Of a DNA stretch of 64,000 bases, positions 18,937-28,324 are shown piece after piece. Under the pieces are notes generated by a model. It saw only the letters and a program-made list of their open reading frames with translations. It did no database searches and was not told the origin of the DNA. The stretch is from Microcoleus vaginatus HSN003 (GTDB taxonomy: Bacteria; Cyanobacteriota; Cyanobacteriia; Cyanobacteriales; Microcoleaceae). Location: the NCBI RefSeq assembly GCF_022701255.1, contig NZ_CP031705.1, positions 1,687,501 through 1,751,500 of the forward strand, written 5' to 3'. How positions within the stretch are numbered: position 1 is the stretch's first letter; each line of letters opens with the position of its first letter. Both the position numbers and the translations under genes were made by a program.

Positions 18937-19749
18937 ATGGCTTTAGGAAAGCGTTGGACACGAGATGAACTCATTATCGCAATGAATTTATACTGCAAGC
19001 TACCATTTGGACAGCTAGATCGTCGCACGCCAATTATTATTGAAGTAGCTCAAAAGCTAGGAAGAACACCCAGCAGCCTATCAATGAAGCTTTGTAATTT
19101 AGCTTCATTCGATCCTGTACTGCAAGCCCGTGGCATTCAAGGCCTTCGCGGTGCAAGTAACGCGGATCGCGGCATTTGGCAAGAGTTTTATACAAATTGG
19201 GAAGAACTAGGAGTTAAAAGCGAAGAACTATTACAAGAACTATTTGATAATGTAATACCTGAAGAGTATCAGCTACCCCGACAACCAAAATCTCAAAATG
19301 TCAGGGAAATCAAAATACCTAAAAGTCAGCCAACTGGCGAGACAGAAGTAAAAGCTAGTGTAAAAGCACGAATCGGACAAAGTTTTTTTCGCCAAACTAT
19401 TCTAGCTAACTACAACAGCCGTTGCTGTATTACTGGTAATCCAATTCCACAACTTTTGATCGCGAGCCATATACTCCCTTGGGGCGATTACCCAGAACAT
19501 CGACTCGATCCTCATAATGGTTTGTGCCTTGCTCGTACTCAGGATGCAGCTTTTGATGGGGGAATGATTACATTTGATGAAGATTATCGACTGGTTCTTA
19601 GTTCATATCTTGAAAGTTTCTTGCCGGAAGATGTATTAGAGCATAACTTTGTTGCCTATCACGGGAAGCAAATGCGTTTACCTGAAAAATTTCAACCTAA
19701 TCCTAACTTTCTCCGCCGTCATCGAGAAGAAATTTTCCTTGACAATTAA
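18937..19749 (+). CDS. HNH endonuclease, probable restriction enzyme
   Basis: A 270-residue protein. The N-terminal half (KRWTRDELIIAMNLYCKLPFGQLDRRTP) is a helical, Myb-like region common in this family; the C-terminal third is an HNH_2-type nuclease with LLIASHILPWGDYP, then DPHNGLCLARTQDAAFDGGMI. The proposed metal-binding/catalytic histidine is in ASHI and the asparagine in HNG. The frame is complete and uninterrupted. Position directly behind a cytosine methyltransferase remnant suggests it was the restriction partner; without that methylase it must be inactive, weakly expressed, or protected by another methylase. This is inference. Confidence 0.8.
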   Translation: MALGKRWTRDELIIAMNLYCKLPFGQLDRRTPIIIEVAQKLGRTPSSLSMKLCNLASFDPVLQARGIQGLRGASNADRGIWQEFYTNWEELGVKSEELLQELFDNVIPEEYQLPRQPKSQNVREIKIPKSQPTGETEVKASVKARIGQSFFRQTILANYNSRCCITGNPIPQLLIASHILPWGDYPEHRLDPHNGLCLARTQDAAFDGGMITFDEDYRLVLSSYLESFLPEDVLEHNFVAYHGKQMRLPEKFQPNPNFLRRHREEIFLDN

Positions 19750-20347
19750 ATTAACAGGTAGACTTGCACATTTTTTGCATACCCTTGACAAACAAGATTA
19801 TTATTTTTTTCTGCGACTGCTTGCCCGCGATCGAATGCGCCTTGTACCTCGCTCTCAACTTGGTCTTCTGGGGGACTGCGGGTTGGCAGTTGAATTTGTG
19901 ATCGCCTGTCAGCCCTGGCACCAGAACAAACCGAATCCAAGTCGGTTTATTAATTTTACTCAAATATGTTGCGAGAATTAGTGTTGGTTCGAGATCGAGG
20001 CTGATGACATTCCGATACGTTGCACGAGCCAAAGATTTAATATCGAGTAGAAAGAGCTAGGTAAATTCTAAAACGGGTTTAGCTGCCTACAAGTCGCAGT
20101 ATCCAGAGCTATCTAATCCCGTGTGAATTCCTAATGTTAGACAACGCTTAAAAATTTAGGTGACGAAGTGAGCTTGAAACAATGCCTCACCTCCACTAAT
20201 GGTAACTCGACCTCCCGAATAATTCATGTAAGACCTGTATTTCTGAATTTCTTCGATTAGTTCATCAACACTGACCTTTTTAAGGTTTTCTAGATATCGG
20301 CAATGTGGATTAGAACAGTAAAGGCCACGTAGCAGACAGCCTGCTGT
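19746..20347 (-). pseudogene. pflA: Pyruvate formate-lyase activating enzyme remnant
   Basis: On the minus strand, 20347 down to 20156 encodes a recognisable radical-SAM start, GCLLRGLYCSNPHC, then VSVDELIEEIQKYRSYMNYSGG and VTISGGEALFQ, the GGE motif of the family. Two of the three cluster cysteines survive and the normal CxxxCxxC is altered (first CPLR-C changed to CLLRG). After a stop, a second piece from about 20060 down continues with LLDIKS...ATYRNVISLDLEPTL and PTWIRFVLVPGLT, then shifts frame. At least one stop and a deletion separate the pieces, so the gene is dead. No pflB is visible in this window. Confidence 0.8.
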
Positions 20348-20468
20348 TTACCTTCTGAGGTTGATCTAGGCTTTGTAAAACAAACGCTTGTACTGTGCTA
20401 ACTCAGTACAAGCGGTTATTTTTCAGCATATCGCTTTTTTCAGCAATCTGAACATTTTCTATTTTGAA

Positions 20469-20542
20469 CGGGACAGACGGGGCTCGAACCCGCAACTTCC
20501 GCCGTGACAGGGCGGTGCTCTAACCAATTGAACTACTGTCCC
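20469..20542 (-). tRNA. tRNA-Asp (GTC)
   Basis: On the minus strand the 74 bases fold as a standard cloverleaf: acceptor stem GGGACAG with CTGTCCC, D arm AGTTCAATTGGTTAGAGC-like, anticodon stem CCGCC/GGCGG around the loop CTGTCAC with anticodon GTC, and T arm GCGGGTTCGAGCCCCGT. The discriminator base is G, as expected for tRNA-Asp. CCA is not encoded. Confidence 0.95.
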
Positions 20543-20598
20543 TCGTTTTGCCGTTTTTTCAGGCACAATTTCTATTATGCCTATAACTTCACCTTTTG

Positions 20599-21726
20599 TC
20601 AAGAGGTTTTTTGAACTTTTATTTGGAAGCCCAAAATTTGAGTCTCTTGCAGGGGACTGAAGTTGTTGTCGCTCACCAAAATCAGACCTCTGCTAGCATC
20701 CGCCAGGGCGGGGCCAAATGTCAACCCCTCAATGTTGTCTAGGGGGATTTTCAGGGTTTCCAAATCCAGCAGCAGGCGTTTTTGAGCGGGAGAAACCTCG
20801 CTGAGACGGCTTTTGAGGCTTTCGAGTGCTTCAATACGATCGCCCTTTTCCAGAGAAATCTCAAAAATTCTGATAGTTGTGCCGGTTTCCAGGGAGAAAG
20901 CACGCTCTAAACTCAGCAACCGGTTATCGTCGATCGCCAACAAATCCACTAAACCGTTAGTAGTTAATTTTCCCACAGGATTCGCACCAGCGGGTAGCGG
21001 TTCGGTGATGTAGAGAAACGATGCTTCTGGATTGCCGCTCACCGCATCGTAGCGCAAAATCCGGCACGGGCTCCCGGTTTCCAGGGAAGCTACGGCGCCA
21101 TCTTGAACCAAGCCATTTTCGGTAGCTGTAAATAGGTATTTACGATCGGGCGTTAAAGTTAAACTTTCAAGTGATAGATTGTTGCGGATTCCTTTACTGC
21201 CTTTGTCGTCGGGCAAAAATAGGTCAGGAATTGCCAGCGTTTTCAGCAGTTTACCATCGAGGGAGAACTCTTTGATAAAAGGATTTATTTGGCGATCGAC
21301 ATCTCCCTCAGAAGAAACAAACACGCTATTGCCAGTAAAAGCTATCCCTTCGGGATCTAAACTTAATTCAGGAAAACTTTTGCCGTTTTCATCTAATAAA
21401 GTAGTGACACCAGTAAAAGTAATTTGCTCTTTTTCCAGTTTACCAGATTGCAAGTTAATTTTGAGAGTATAGAATCGCGCCGGAGCCTTGCTGCTGCGGT
21501 CATCAGAAATGGCATAATAAACTTGTTTTTCGGCATCATAAGTAATGCTCGATAGTCCGCCAATTTCCGTCCCCTGAAACGGAGAACCTGTAGGAAATAT
21601 TGCTCTGCCGATAAAATCTATTTTCGTAACAGCGAAAGATTGAGCTGATTGATTTACCCAAATAGCAACAGTTGCTGCCATCAAAAAACAGACAATAAAT
21701 ATAGTTGCTTTTACTAGCTTTCGCAT
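20599..21726 (-). CDS. Exported phytase-like esterase family protein
   Basis: A 375-residue protein with an N-terminal signal or anchor helix ([20 protein letters not shown]). The rest reads as a beta-propeller of the 'esterase-like activity of phytase' family: [50 protein letters not shown] and [10 protein letters not shown], with acidic residues at the usual calcium-binding positions. It is probably periplasmic. A substrate cannot be assigned. The neighbouring genes show no phosphate regulation that I can see. Confidence 0.8.
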   Translation of the reverse strand: MRKLVKATIFIVCFLMAATVAIWVNQSAQSFAVTKIDFIGRAIFPTGSPFQGTEIGGLSSITYDAEKQVYYAISDDRSSKAPARFYTLKINLQSGKLEKEQITFTGVTTLLDENGKSFPELSLDPEGIAFTGNSVFVSSEGDVDRQINPFIKEFSLDGKLLKTLAIPDLFLPDDKGSKGIRNNLSLESLTLTPDRKYLFTATENGLVQDGAVASLETGSPCRILRYDAVSGNPEASFLYITEPLPAGANPVGKLTTNGLVDLLAIDDNRLLSLERAFSLETGTTIRIFEISLEKGDRIEALESLKSRLSEVSPAQKRLLLDLETLKIPLDNIEGLTFGPALADASRGLILVSDNNFSPLQETQILGFQIKVQKTS

Positions 21727-21838
21727 TTTACCAATAAATACATTATTACCTATCTACTTCTTGCCTTTCTTCCTTCGCGCCCTACCCTTCGGGAACGGCT
21801 TCGCCGAACGCGTCTTCGCGGTTCATTACATCTAAAAA

Positions 21839-23617
21839 TCACGGCTCATGATTCAGCAAAAAATTGGTCAACCAATCTTTAACCACATAAGTAGCACGAC
21901 AGTCGTCCTCATTGTAGCGGACGATCGCCTCTAAGAGCGATCGATCGCCGGTTTTGAGCCAATCGTCGTACCAGCAGACGCACTGAGCACCATTAGCCTT
22001 AGCATCTCGCCAGTCAAAACCCAGCCAGCGGGCAATTGGTTTGAGTGCGTAACTTTCCACCGGCATAATCGCTTTTTGCGTCACTTGTTTGTGAATATCT
22101 ACAAACCGTTTCAGCACGGGTTTCCACAAATAAGCTGGAGTATTGTAAAGTTTAGCCAGTCGCTTAAAAGTCTTGACTTCATAGTCGCAAAAGTGGAAAA
22201 TCGGAGCAATGGGATAAGCCCACATTAATTCTAAAAATTGCTCCCAGATTGCACCTTCCTCTGCTGCGGATTCTGCTAAAAAACCGTGGAATTTTTCCGT
22301 ATTGTTGTACCTGTCAACAACTAAGACTCCGTGGAGGTAATCCAAGTTTAACTCTGGTTCCGCTTCAATATCAAAGTAGAGTTCGATTGGGGCGATCGGC
22401 AAAAACACAGATTGGGAATACGGAATTGGTTTCTTGCGGAGAATTGGCGCAGGTATACAAGATGTGGCAGGTTTATTTTCTGTAGTCTTGACAGGCTCAC
22501 TTTTAGCTATTACTAAACTATTTACTGCCATTTCTGGTATGATAAATTGATTAATTTCTGCCTCTTCGCTTCTTCCTTCGTCCTTCTTCCCTCTTCCTTC
22601 CTCTTCGTCTTCCCTTCTTCCCTCTTCCTTCTTCCCTCTTCCTTCTTCCCGCAACAGCGGTTGATTTAGCAAGTGCGATTGAGCTTGCTGCACCACATCA
22701 AAAGCAACTCTGTCGGGGAATTCTGGATACTCAGCAAGCAGTTCGGAACTAGCATTAGCGAGAGCTTCTACATCAGTAATTTCGAGAGTTTTTAGTCTAG
22801 CATAGCGGCTGGCAGTAACTCCCGGCAATAACGAAAGATGTTTAATAGATTCGGCTTCGGCGTGACAGATAGTATACCAACCGCAAAGATTGCACTTTTG
22901 CCGGGAAATGAACACCTCTGGTTTATCGCGATTTTCTATCATCTGAATGCAATCATCTAAAATCTCGAACATCTGAGGAGTTCGCTGGTCGAGATTCACC
23001 TGCCACAGCCCTTTTTTTCGCAGCATCAACCACGCAGTCTCTGGCATTGTTTCTTGCACGGAAGCTAAAACTTGGGCGTGAAAAGCTGCGATAATTTGAT
23101 ACTCTTGTTTTGGTCGCTTGCTAAGCCAAATATCCGTAGTAATATAACTCCAATCGCCAAACTTTGATTTTCCCGGCTGTTTGATTAATAAATGGGGGCG
23201 GCTGATTAGGGTAATGTTTGAAGAGGGAAGATTGGAGGATGAAAGATGAACGGAAGTTTCGGGGATTTCGCCAAATTCTGGGAAATATTGACTGTCAATG
23301 CCTACCAGAGAAGTTGTTGCGCCGTTGGTTTGACCGAATTCGCCCTGGATCAGAACTCCTCGGTAAATGCGATCGACCCCTTGCTGCATTAAACTCAATG
23401 TAGCGGCCGCGCCAGCTTCCCAATCCCCTCTAGGATAATATGGTTGTTGGTAAGTCTCGTGTTCCAAAGCTTGCTGCTGGTATGTCGCGCTGTCGCGCAT
23501 CAGTTTCAGCAGAAAGTCGCTGGGGGGGTCTTGTTGTTTCCAGTCTCCGCAGGTATCTAAAAAAGCTCGGAGATGGCATCGCTGATAGGAAAGTAGTAGT
23601 TTGTCAGTTATTAACAT
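21839..23617 (-). CDS. TM0106-family RecB-like nuclease with RNase H-like C-terminus
   Basis: A 592-residue protein. The N-terminal half resembles the RecB/Cas4-like nuclease family labelled TM0106, with cysteines that could hold an iron-sulfur cluster: Cys14 (SYQRCHLRAF) and the C-x2-C-x5-C set in KCNLCGWYTIC. The C-terminal 190 residues look like an RNase H-like exonuclease: LYFDIEAEPELN, FHFCDYEVKTFKRL and RYNEDDCRATYVVKDWL give the acidic residues. Between them is a low-complexity run (REEGRGKKEEGRRE and similar) from a DNA repeat at about 22560-22652. A role in DNA repair is likely but unproven. Confidence 0.85.
   Translation of the reverse strand: MLITDKLLLSYQRCHLRAFLDTCGDWKQQDPPSDFLLKLMRDSATYQQQALEHETYQQPYYPRGDWEAGAAATLSLMQQGVDRIYRGVLIQGEFGQTNGATTSLVGIDSQYFPEFGEIPETSVHLSSSNLPSSNITLISRPHLLIKQPGKSKFGDWSYITTDIWLSKRPKQEYQIIAAFHAQVLASVQETMPETAWLMLRKKGLWQVNLDQRTPQMFEILDDCIQMIENRDKPEVFISRQKCNLCGWYTICHAEAESIKHLSLLPGVTASRYARLKTLEITDVEALANASSELLAEYPEFPDRVAFDVVQQAQSHLLNQPLLREEGRGKKEEGRREDEEEGRGKKDEGRSEEAEINQFIIPEMAVNSLVIAKSEPVKTTENKPATSCIPAPILRKKPIPYSQSVFLPIAPIELYFDIEAEPELNLDYLHGVLVVDRYNNTEKFHGFLAESAAEEGAIWEQFLELMWAYPIAPIFHFCDYEVKTFKRLAKLYNTPAYLWKPVLKRFVDIHKQVTQKAIMPVESYALKPIARWLGFDWRDAKANGAQCVCWYDDWLKTGDRSLLEAIVRYNEDDCRATYVVKDWLTNFLLNHEP
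22560..22652. repeat. Polypurine (GGAAGAAG) repeat inside a coding region
   Basis: On the plus strand the text is CTTCTTCCCTCTTCCTTCTTCCCT-like in many imperfect copies. It lies in frame in the TM0106-type nuclease gene and encodes about 30 charged residues. The same sequence recurs at 32440-32525 (intergenic) and 61198-61290 (in another gene). Confidence 0.8.
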
Positions 23618-23712
23618 TTAGTATTCGCAAGGCATAGAGTATCAGGCAAAAGGTATAAAATTCACAGCATTAGTTATTCAATATTAACGCAATCAATAAT
23701 TCCCCAAAAAAA

Positions 23713-25007
23713 ATGACAAAGGACAATCACCGGCAACAATTCCCAGCTTTGGCCAATAAAGCTTATTTTAACTACGGCGGACAAGGGCCGCTGCCTGAGC
23801 CTGCTTTAGAGGCGATTTATGATGCTTACAAACGGGTGCAGCTTGGGGGGCCGTTTTCGGGGGAGGTGGGGGCTTGGGTGGTTCAGGAGGCGATGCTGAC
23901 GCGACGTGCGATCGCATCTGAGTTGACCGTACCTCCTGAAACCATCGCCCTAACTGAAGATGTCACCGTCGGCTGCAATATTGCGCTGTGGGGCATTGAC
24001 TGGAAAGCAGGCGACCATTTGCTGCTTTCTGATTGCGAACACCCCGGCATTGTAGCTAGTGTAATGGAACTTCAGCGCCGTTTCAACATTGAGGTTTCGG
24101 TTTGTCCGTTGGCGGCAACTTTGAATGAAGGCGATCCGGTGGCGGTGATTGCTGATAGTTTGCGGCCAAATACTCGCTTGTTGGTTATTAGTCACATTTT
24201 GTGGAATACTGGCCAAGTTTTGCCTCTGGCTGAGATTGTGAAAGTATGTCATGAACCCCCCCTAACCCCCCTTGCCAAGGGGGGGGACAAGAGGATTTTT
24301 CCCTGATTCAATCCGAGGGGGGAACAGATATAAAACCCCCCCTAACCCCCCCTTGCCAAGGGGGGGAACAAGAGGAATTGCCTGCCAAGAATCACAAAGT
24401 TAGAGTGTTAGTTGATGCGGCTCAATCTGTGGGGGTTTTGCCTTTAAATTTGATTGAATCGGGGGTTGACTTTTATGCTTTTACGGGTCACAAATGGTGG
24501 TGTGGCCCGGAAGGTTTGGGGGGGCTTTATGTGAGTGCTGAAGCTTTGGCAGATTTGCATCCGGTGTTTATCGGTTGGCGGGGAATTGTGACGGATGCTA
24601 ATGCTAAAGTCCTTGGGTGGAAGCCTGGATCACAGCGCTATGAAATTGCGACTTCTGCTTATCCTTTGTATGCGGGTTTGCGGAGTGCGATCGCCCTGCA
24701 ACATGAATGGGGTACGATCGAGGAAAGGTATGCAGAAATCTGCCGTTTGAGTAAGTATCTCTGGGAGCGTTTGTCGGAACTTCCCGATGTGGAATGTTTG
24801 CGGACTTCGGCACCGGAAGCTGGTTTGGTTTCGTTTAGATTAACTAACGGGATGCCGCACAAAAAGCTAGTTGATGTGTTGGAGAAACAGGGGATTATGG
24901 TGCGGACAATTCTTTCTCCTGATTGTGTGCGGGCTTGTGTTCACTATTTTACAACTGAGGCGGAGATTGATAAGTTGGTTGGGGCGAGCGCAAATCAATT
25001 AGTATAG
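23713..25007 (+). pseudogene. L-cysteine/cystine C-S lyase (class-V aminotransferase fold), split by a repeat
   Basis: The two halves, 23713-24255 and 24378-25007, together give a complete PLP enzyme of about 390 residues. The sequence resembles the cyanobacterial cysteine/cystine C-S lyase (C-DES): FNYGGQGPLPEPALEAI, LLLSDCEHPGIVASVM, SHILWNTGQVLPLAEI, then LVDAAQSVG, FTGHKWWCGPEG (PLP lysine) and ATSAYPLYAGL. A 122-base insertion (24256-24377) breaks the frame. Without it, codon GAA at 24253 joins TTG at 24378 in frame. The first half alone ends 16 residues into the repeat and lacks the PLP lysine, so it cannot be active. Confidence 0.9.
24256..24377. repeat. 122-bp insertion of two C-rich palindromic repeats
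   Basis: The insert has two copies of CCCCCCTAACCCCCC-TTGCCAAGGGGGG followed by ACAAGAGGA, spaced by about 35 bases. GAA occurs at both borders, perhaps a short target duplication. Each copy is a hairpin (CCCCCCTTG/CAAGGGGGG). This repeat type is seen in many filamentous cyanobacteria; its mechanism of spread is unknown to me. Confidence 0.85.
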
Positions 25008-25397
25008 TCTCTAACTTGAGGATTCTGCTAAAATGAAGAGTAGGTTTAGTTAAACCCACATTTTAAACTATTCTCAATAGCAGGCTTTCATTCCTGTTTC
25101 ACAATAGTTAAATATTCTGGTGCGGTGGGCTTCTAGGCCGCCCATCAAAGGCTTATTGACAATGATGCCAGCTCTCAGGTTAAACATGGATGTTAGCCTA
25201 GATTTCGGAGGCGACGAATAGGAACGCTATGGATGGTACTTTTCCCAATAAATTGGTTATATACTAAAAGCAGACGGTACTCGGATGCCAGTTAATTACG
25301 ATTAAATAAAAAATAGTCAGGTTGAAAAAACATTTTTTAGATTTTCTAAGCAAAGACGTGACGATTATTTTGGAGTAATTACGGAGGAAAATAAACG
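25008..25397. other. Intergenic, repeat debris
   Basis: No gene seen. A short palindrome GGTTTAGTTAAACC lies near 25046. A GGTGGGCTTCTAGGCCGCCCA segment near 25124 matches a repeat also found near 63372. The 3' end should carry the promoter of the vapB-like gene, and GGAGG at about 25383-25386 is its ribosome binding site. Confidence 0.4.
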
Positions 25398-25622
25398 ATG
25401 AATTTAGAGCAAGCAGTTTTAGATAAGTTGCGGGCCTTGTCCCCGGAACGCCAGCAAGAAGTTTTAGATTTTGCTGAATTTCTTCAACAAAAAACTATTC
25501 TTAAACGACCACTAAAAAGCGTCAAAGGAATGTGGGCTAATTTAGATATCAATATCACGGAAGAAGATATTGCCCAAGCGAGAAAAGAAATGTGGAAAGA
25601 TTTTCCAAGAGAGGATATTTAA
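25398..25622 (+). CDS. VapB-like antitoxin (DUF2281 type)
   Basis: A 74-residue acidic-basic protein starting MNLEQAVLDKLRALSPERQQEVLDFAEFLQQK, the standard DUF2281/antitoxin opening, and ending with an acidic tail (WANLDINITEEDIAQARKEMW) that probably wraps the toxin. It overlaps the PIN gene by one base in TAATG, so the two are translationally coupled. A good ribosome binding site (GGAGGAAAA) precedes the ATG. The expected role is neutralising the toxin and repressing its own promoter. Confidence 0.85.
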   Translation: MNLEQAVLDKLRALSPERQQEVLDFAEFLQQKTILKRPLKSVKGMWANLDINITEEDIAQARKEMWKDFPREDI

Positions 25623-26026
25623 TGACAGCCGTTGTCGCCGACACTCATACAATTATCTGGTATTTGCGGGAGACTGCTCGATTATCGCCAGCCGCAATGA
25701 ATACTTTGGATGCAGCATTAGCAGAAGGCTCTCCGATTTATGTATCGGCGATTTCTGTGGTAGAAATAGGCTATCTAGTGGAAAGGTATCGATTGCCCGA
25801 AGAGGCTTTTCGGCAGTTAATTAATGCTTTATCTGATTCGGGGACTGGGTTAGAAATAGCCTCTCTGGATTTAATAACAGCACAAACTCTGCGTCAGATT
25901 CCCCGCGATATGGTGCCTGATATGCCAGACAGAATTATTGCCGCTACTGCTTTATCATTGAGTCTTCCCTTAGTCACCCGCGACGCGAAAATTCAAGCGT
26001 TAACCACTATTCAGACAATTTGGTGA
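25622..26026 (+). CDS. VapC-like PIN-domain toxin
   Basis: A 134-residue PIN ribonuclease starting MTAVVADTHTIIWYL. The acidic active-site residues are visible: Asp7 in VADTHT, Glu in ISVVEIGYL, Asp in MPDRIIAATAL and Asp in LVTRDAKI. The usual activity is cleavage of tRNA or rRNA when the antitoxin is lost. The start is the ATG overlapping the antitoxin stop codon; a longer frame from 25592 lies within the antitoxin gene. The length is typical. Confidence 0.9.
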   Translation: MTAVVADTHTIIWYLRETARLSPAAMNTLDAALAEGSPIYVSAISVVEIGYLVERYRLPEEAFRQLINALSDSGTGLEIASLDLITAQTLRQIPRDMVPDMPDRIIAATALSLSLPLVTRDAKIQALTTIQTIW

Positions 26027-26172
26027 GTATGAGGGGAATTTACCATGCTTTTCCGCGTCCAGGAATAACAGTATATCCAATGATTGTAGGGCCTTTAATA
26101 AGTCTGATGTCGATAACTGTGCAGTTTTTGGCAGTTTTGTTTTCAGAAACCTGATTTATTAATCGAAATTAA

Positions 26173-26427
26173 TCATTGAGCAAATCGATTTAAGTCTAAT
26201 TTAATCAAAGTTTCAGATAACCATTTTTCTGCTTCATCATAAGTAAAGCTACGAGACGATTTGGCAACCTTAGCCATATATTCACAGTAGATACTATAAG
26301 GATTAGAGTCTATATCAACAGACCCATGAGGTTGATTTAAATCAGGTATTCTTCCTCCAACATTCCAGCAATAAACAACGGTTGGTAATACCTGGCTTTT
26401 AACAAAGTGGGGAACTTTTTTCTTCAT
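26173..26427 (-). CDS. Hypothetical small protein
   Basis: An 84-residue frame starting MKKKVPHFVKSQVLPTVVYCW and ending TLIKLDLNRFAQ. I do not recognise it. It has no membrane segment and no strong ribosome binding site. The codon use is AT-rich. It lies between the VapBC pair and the ferrochelatase-like gene and may be a remnant of an accessory gene. Confidence 0.35.
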   Translation of the reverse strand: MKKKVPHFVKSQVLPTVVYCWNVGGRIPDLNQPHGSVDIDSNPYSIYCEYMAKVAKSSRSFTYDEAEKWLSETLIKLDLNRFAQ

Positions 26428-26470
26428 ACTTTTTTCTAAAATTGCGCTCGCTCCCTCAATAAAAAAGCAA

Positions 26471-26503
26471 ATCGCCCTTTCTCTAAAACAAGCAAAGGGC
26501 GAT
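26471..26503 (-). terminator. Rho-independent terminator of the ferrochelatase-like gene
   Basis: On the minus strand TCGCCCTTTGC... pairs with AAAGGGCGA and is followed by TTTGCTTTTTT. It lies about 20 bases after the stop codon of the gene at 26524-27747. Stem of about 9 bp with a 13-base loop. Confidence 0.7.
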
Positions 26504-26523
26504 CGACTTTTTAACTCAACTAA

Positions 26524-27747
26524 TTAATGACTGTGCCCGTGCCCGCCATGAGAATGACCGTGTTCACCATGAGAATGTCCACCGTGAGAATGACCATGAT
26601 CTCCATGAGAATGGCCGTGTTCCCCGTGAGAATGGCTGTGTTCGCGGTGTGTGGAAGCCAAACTCGGATTAACAGCAACCGCAGTCTCACTCAACAACGC
26701 TTCAATCTGCGGATTTGCCCACTCTGCCGCCATTTTCAGAAATTCTGGATGGTCGTTAACGCAAGGCAATTTGCGGTAAGTAACTCCTTGACGCTGTTTC
26801 TGCAAAGACTCAATAATGTGGTCTACATCTAACAATGTTTCGTGATTTTCTGTGGCAAATCCGATCGGCATAAAGACGATCGCAGTTGCACCCAAATCAA
26901 TCAAATTCTTCGCAGCCAACGTCGCATCCGGTTGTGTCCATTCAATCAGCGGCGTGTCGTGATTCAGCCAACCCACCGAAATCAAAGGATAGCGATACAT
27001 CAAACGTTCCCGCACGCGATCGTACAAAGCTTGACTTTCCACAATTCCCGAAGTAAAGCCCTTCGCTTTGTGCGGACAACCGTGATTCATCAGCACAATC
27101 CCAATCTGAGAAGGCAAATGCGCTACAGCTAAATCGTTCTTAATTTCCTCTTCAACCAAATCCGCCATTAGCTGGATGTAAGCAGGTTCATCGTAAAAAG
27201 AAGGAATGTAGCGCTGTCCTTTTACCCAATGTTCTTTACCATCAAAGGTTTGTGCTAAAGCTTTATTCACCTGTTCGACTGCAATGCCGCTGGTGAAAAC
27301 AGAATCAACTACCAACAGCGGATAAATCAGAATTTTGTCAAATCCTTCTGCTTGAATTTGAGGGATTACTTGTTCCGGCAAAAACGGCGCGCAAAAGTTA
27401 AAAGCTTTGAACACTTTTACTTTATCGCCCCATTTCTCCTGTAAATTCTTTTCAATCCCAGCGCGCTGCTGTTCAAAAATTGCATTGTGCGGCGAAACGA
27501 ATTGACCGTGTTGGTGACTCCACTCGTGCAAGTCAAAGATTGCTAAAATCTTCGCCAGCGGCGGATAAATCCAAAGCGGTACTGGCGCAAACTTTGCGGT
27601 AAGCAAATTTAAAGCTTGTTCGTTGTAGTTGGCAAAATCGTCGTAGCTTTCGACTTCGCCGTAACCCATCAGTAATACAGCAACCCGATCATTACTTGCC
27701 GGTGCCGCAGATGTTTTGAAATCGATTTTTTCTGGAGAAGCAACCAC
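26524..27747 (-). CDS. Ferrochelatase-family protein with histidine-rich tail
   Basis: A 407-residue protein of the ferrochelatase family. The family core is seen in VAVLLMGYGEVESYDD, FNFCAPFLPEQVIPQI, ILIYPLLVVDSVFTSG, GIVLMNHGCPHKAKGFTSG and GATAIVFMPIGFATENHETLLDVDH. The catalytic-type His and Glu lie in NHGCP and ENHET. The last 40 residues are a chain of HSHGEHGHSHGG units with about 19 histidines, a metal-binding tail like that of CbiX/SirB chelatases or nickel and cobalt chaperones. The usual cyanobacterial ferrochelatase has a CAB-like transmembrane tail instead, so this may be a second chelatase, perhaps for cobalt or nickel; that is inference. Confidence 0.75.
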   Translation of the reverse strand: MVASPEKIDFKTSAAPASNDRVAVLLMGYGEVESYDDFANYNEQALNLLTAKFAPVPLWIYPPLAKILAIFDLHEWSHQHGQFVSPHNAIFEQQRAGIEKNLQEKWGDKVKVFKAFNFCAPFLPEQVIPQIQAEGFDKILIYPLLVVDSVFTSGIAVEQVNKALAQTFDGKEHWVKGQRYIPSFYDEPAYIQLMADLVEEEIKNDLAVAHLPSQIGIVLMNHGCPHKAKGFTSGIVESQALYDRVRERLMYRYPLISVGWLNHDTPLIEWTQPDATLAAKNLIDLGATAIVFMPIGFATENHETLLDVDHIIESLQKQRQGVTYRKLPCVNDHPEFLKMAAEWANPQIEALLSETAVAVNPSLASTHREHSHSHGEHGHSHGDHGHSHGGHSHGEHGHSHGGHGHSH

Positions 27748-28324
27748 TTTGTATTCCTCAATTTTATTTATTCTAAGAGATCCAGGCAGGATGAAGGGTG
27801 AATCGGAGATTTTTCATTGTTTGCGATCGCACGACTGGCGCGCGGGGCTGATTCCCGGTTTCTGCGCCCATACTTCCCGGTCCAATCTCTTATTTATCCT
27901 AGAAACCGGATTGATGAGCATCAGTCCTAAGTCGGTTTTTTGACCCTGACCCGAAATTCGTAGGGCAGCTAAGCTGGCAGGCCTCTAATTTTCACAATCC
28001 TGTTTCTTTAAGCTTTTGTGGGGTCGGCTTCGACGCCGCCAGAAAAGTTAAATCTAAATACAGAACAGCTTAAAACTAGAATCAGGCTTTGCTAAGCTTG
28101 ACAGGGAATGGGGCCGGGGGGGATAAGTTTTATGTTTTCTTAAGACTCCCTCACCTTGCCTCAGATTAAAGCTGTTTGGAGCGTTCCCAGCATTTAACTT
28201 GGGGGGATACTCTTCAAACTTGACTCTATTATCAGTTTAACACCCTATCCCCAGGGGTAGTATATGATATAGTAGGTATATGATAAAGTTATGTTGCGAA
28301 CTATATTAACTTTCTTGACGAACT
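27748..28324. other. Intergenic between divergent genes
   Basis: About 575 bases. I looked for a cobalamin or metal riboswitch upstream of the chelatase-like gene and saw no recognisable consensus. AT-rich stretches near 28260-28290 (TATATGATATAGTAGGTATATGATAAAG) could include promoters of the gene at 28325. The AGAAACCGG / CCGGTTT type dispersed repeat occurs near 27900. Confidence 0.35.

Noticed and set aside
27748..28324. Cobalamin or metal riboswitch upstream of the chelatase-like gene
   Set aside because: No consensus boxes could be placed.
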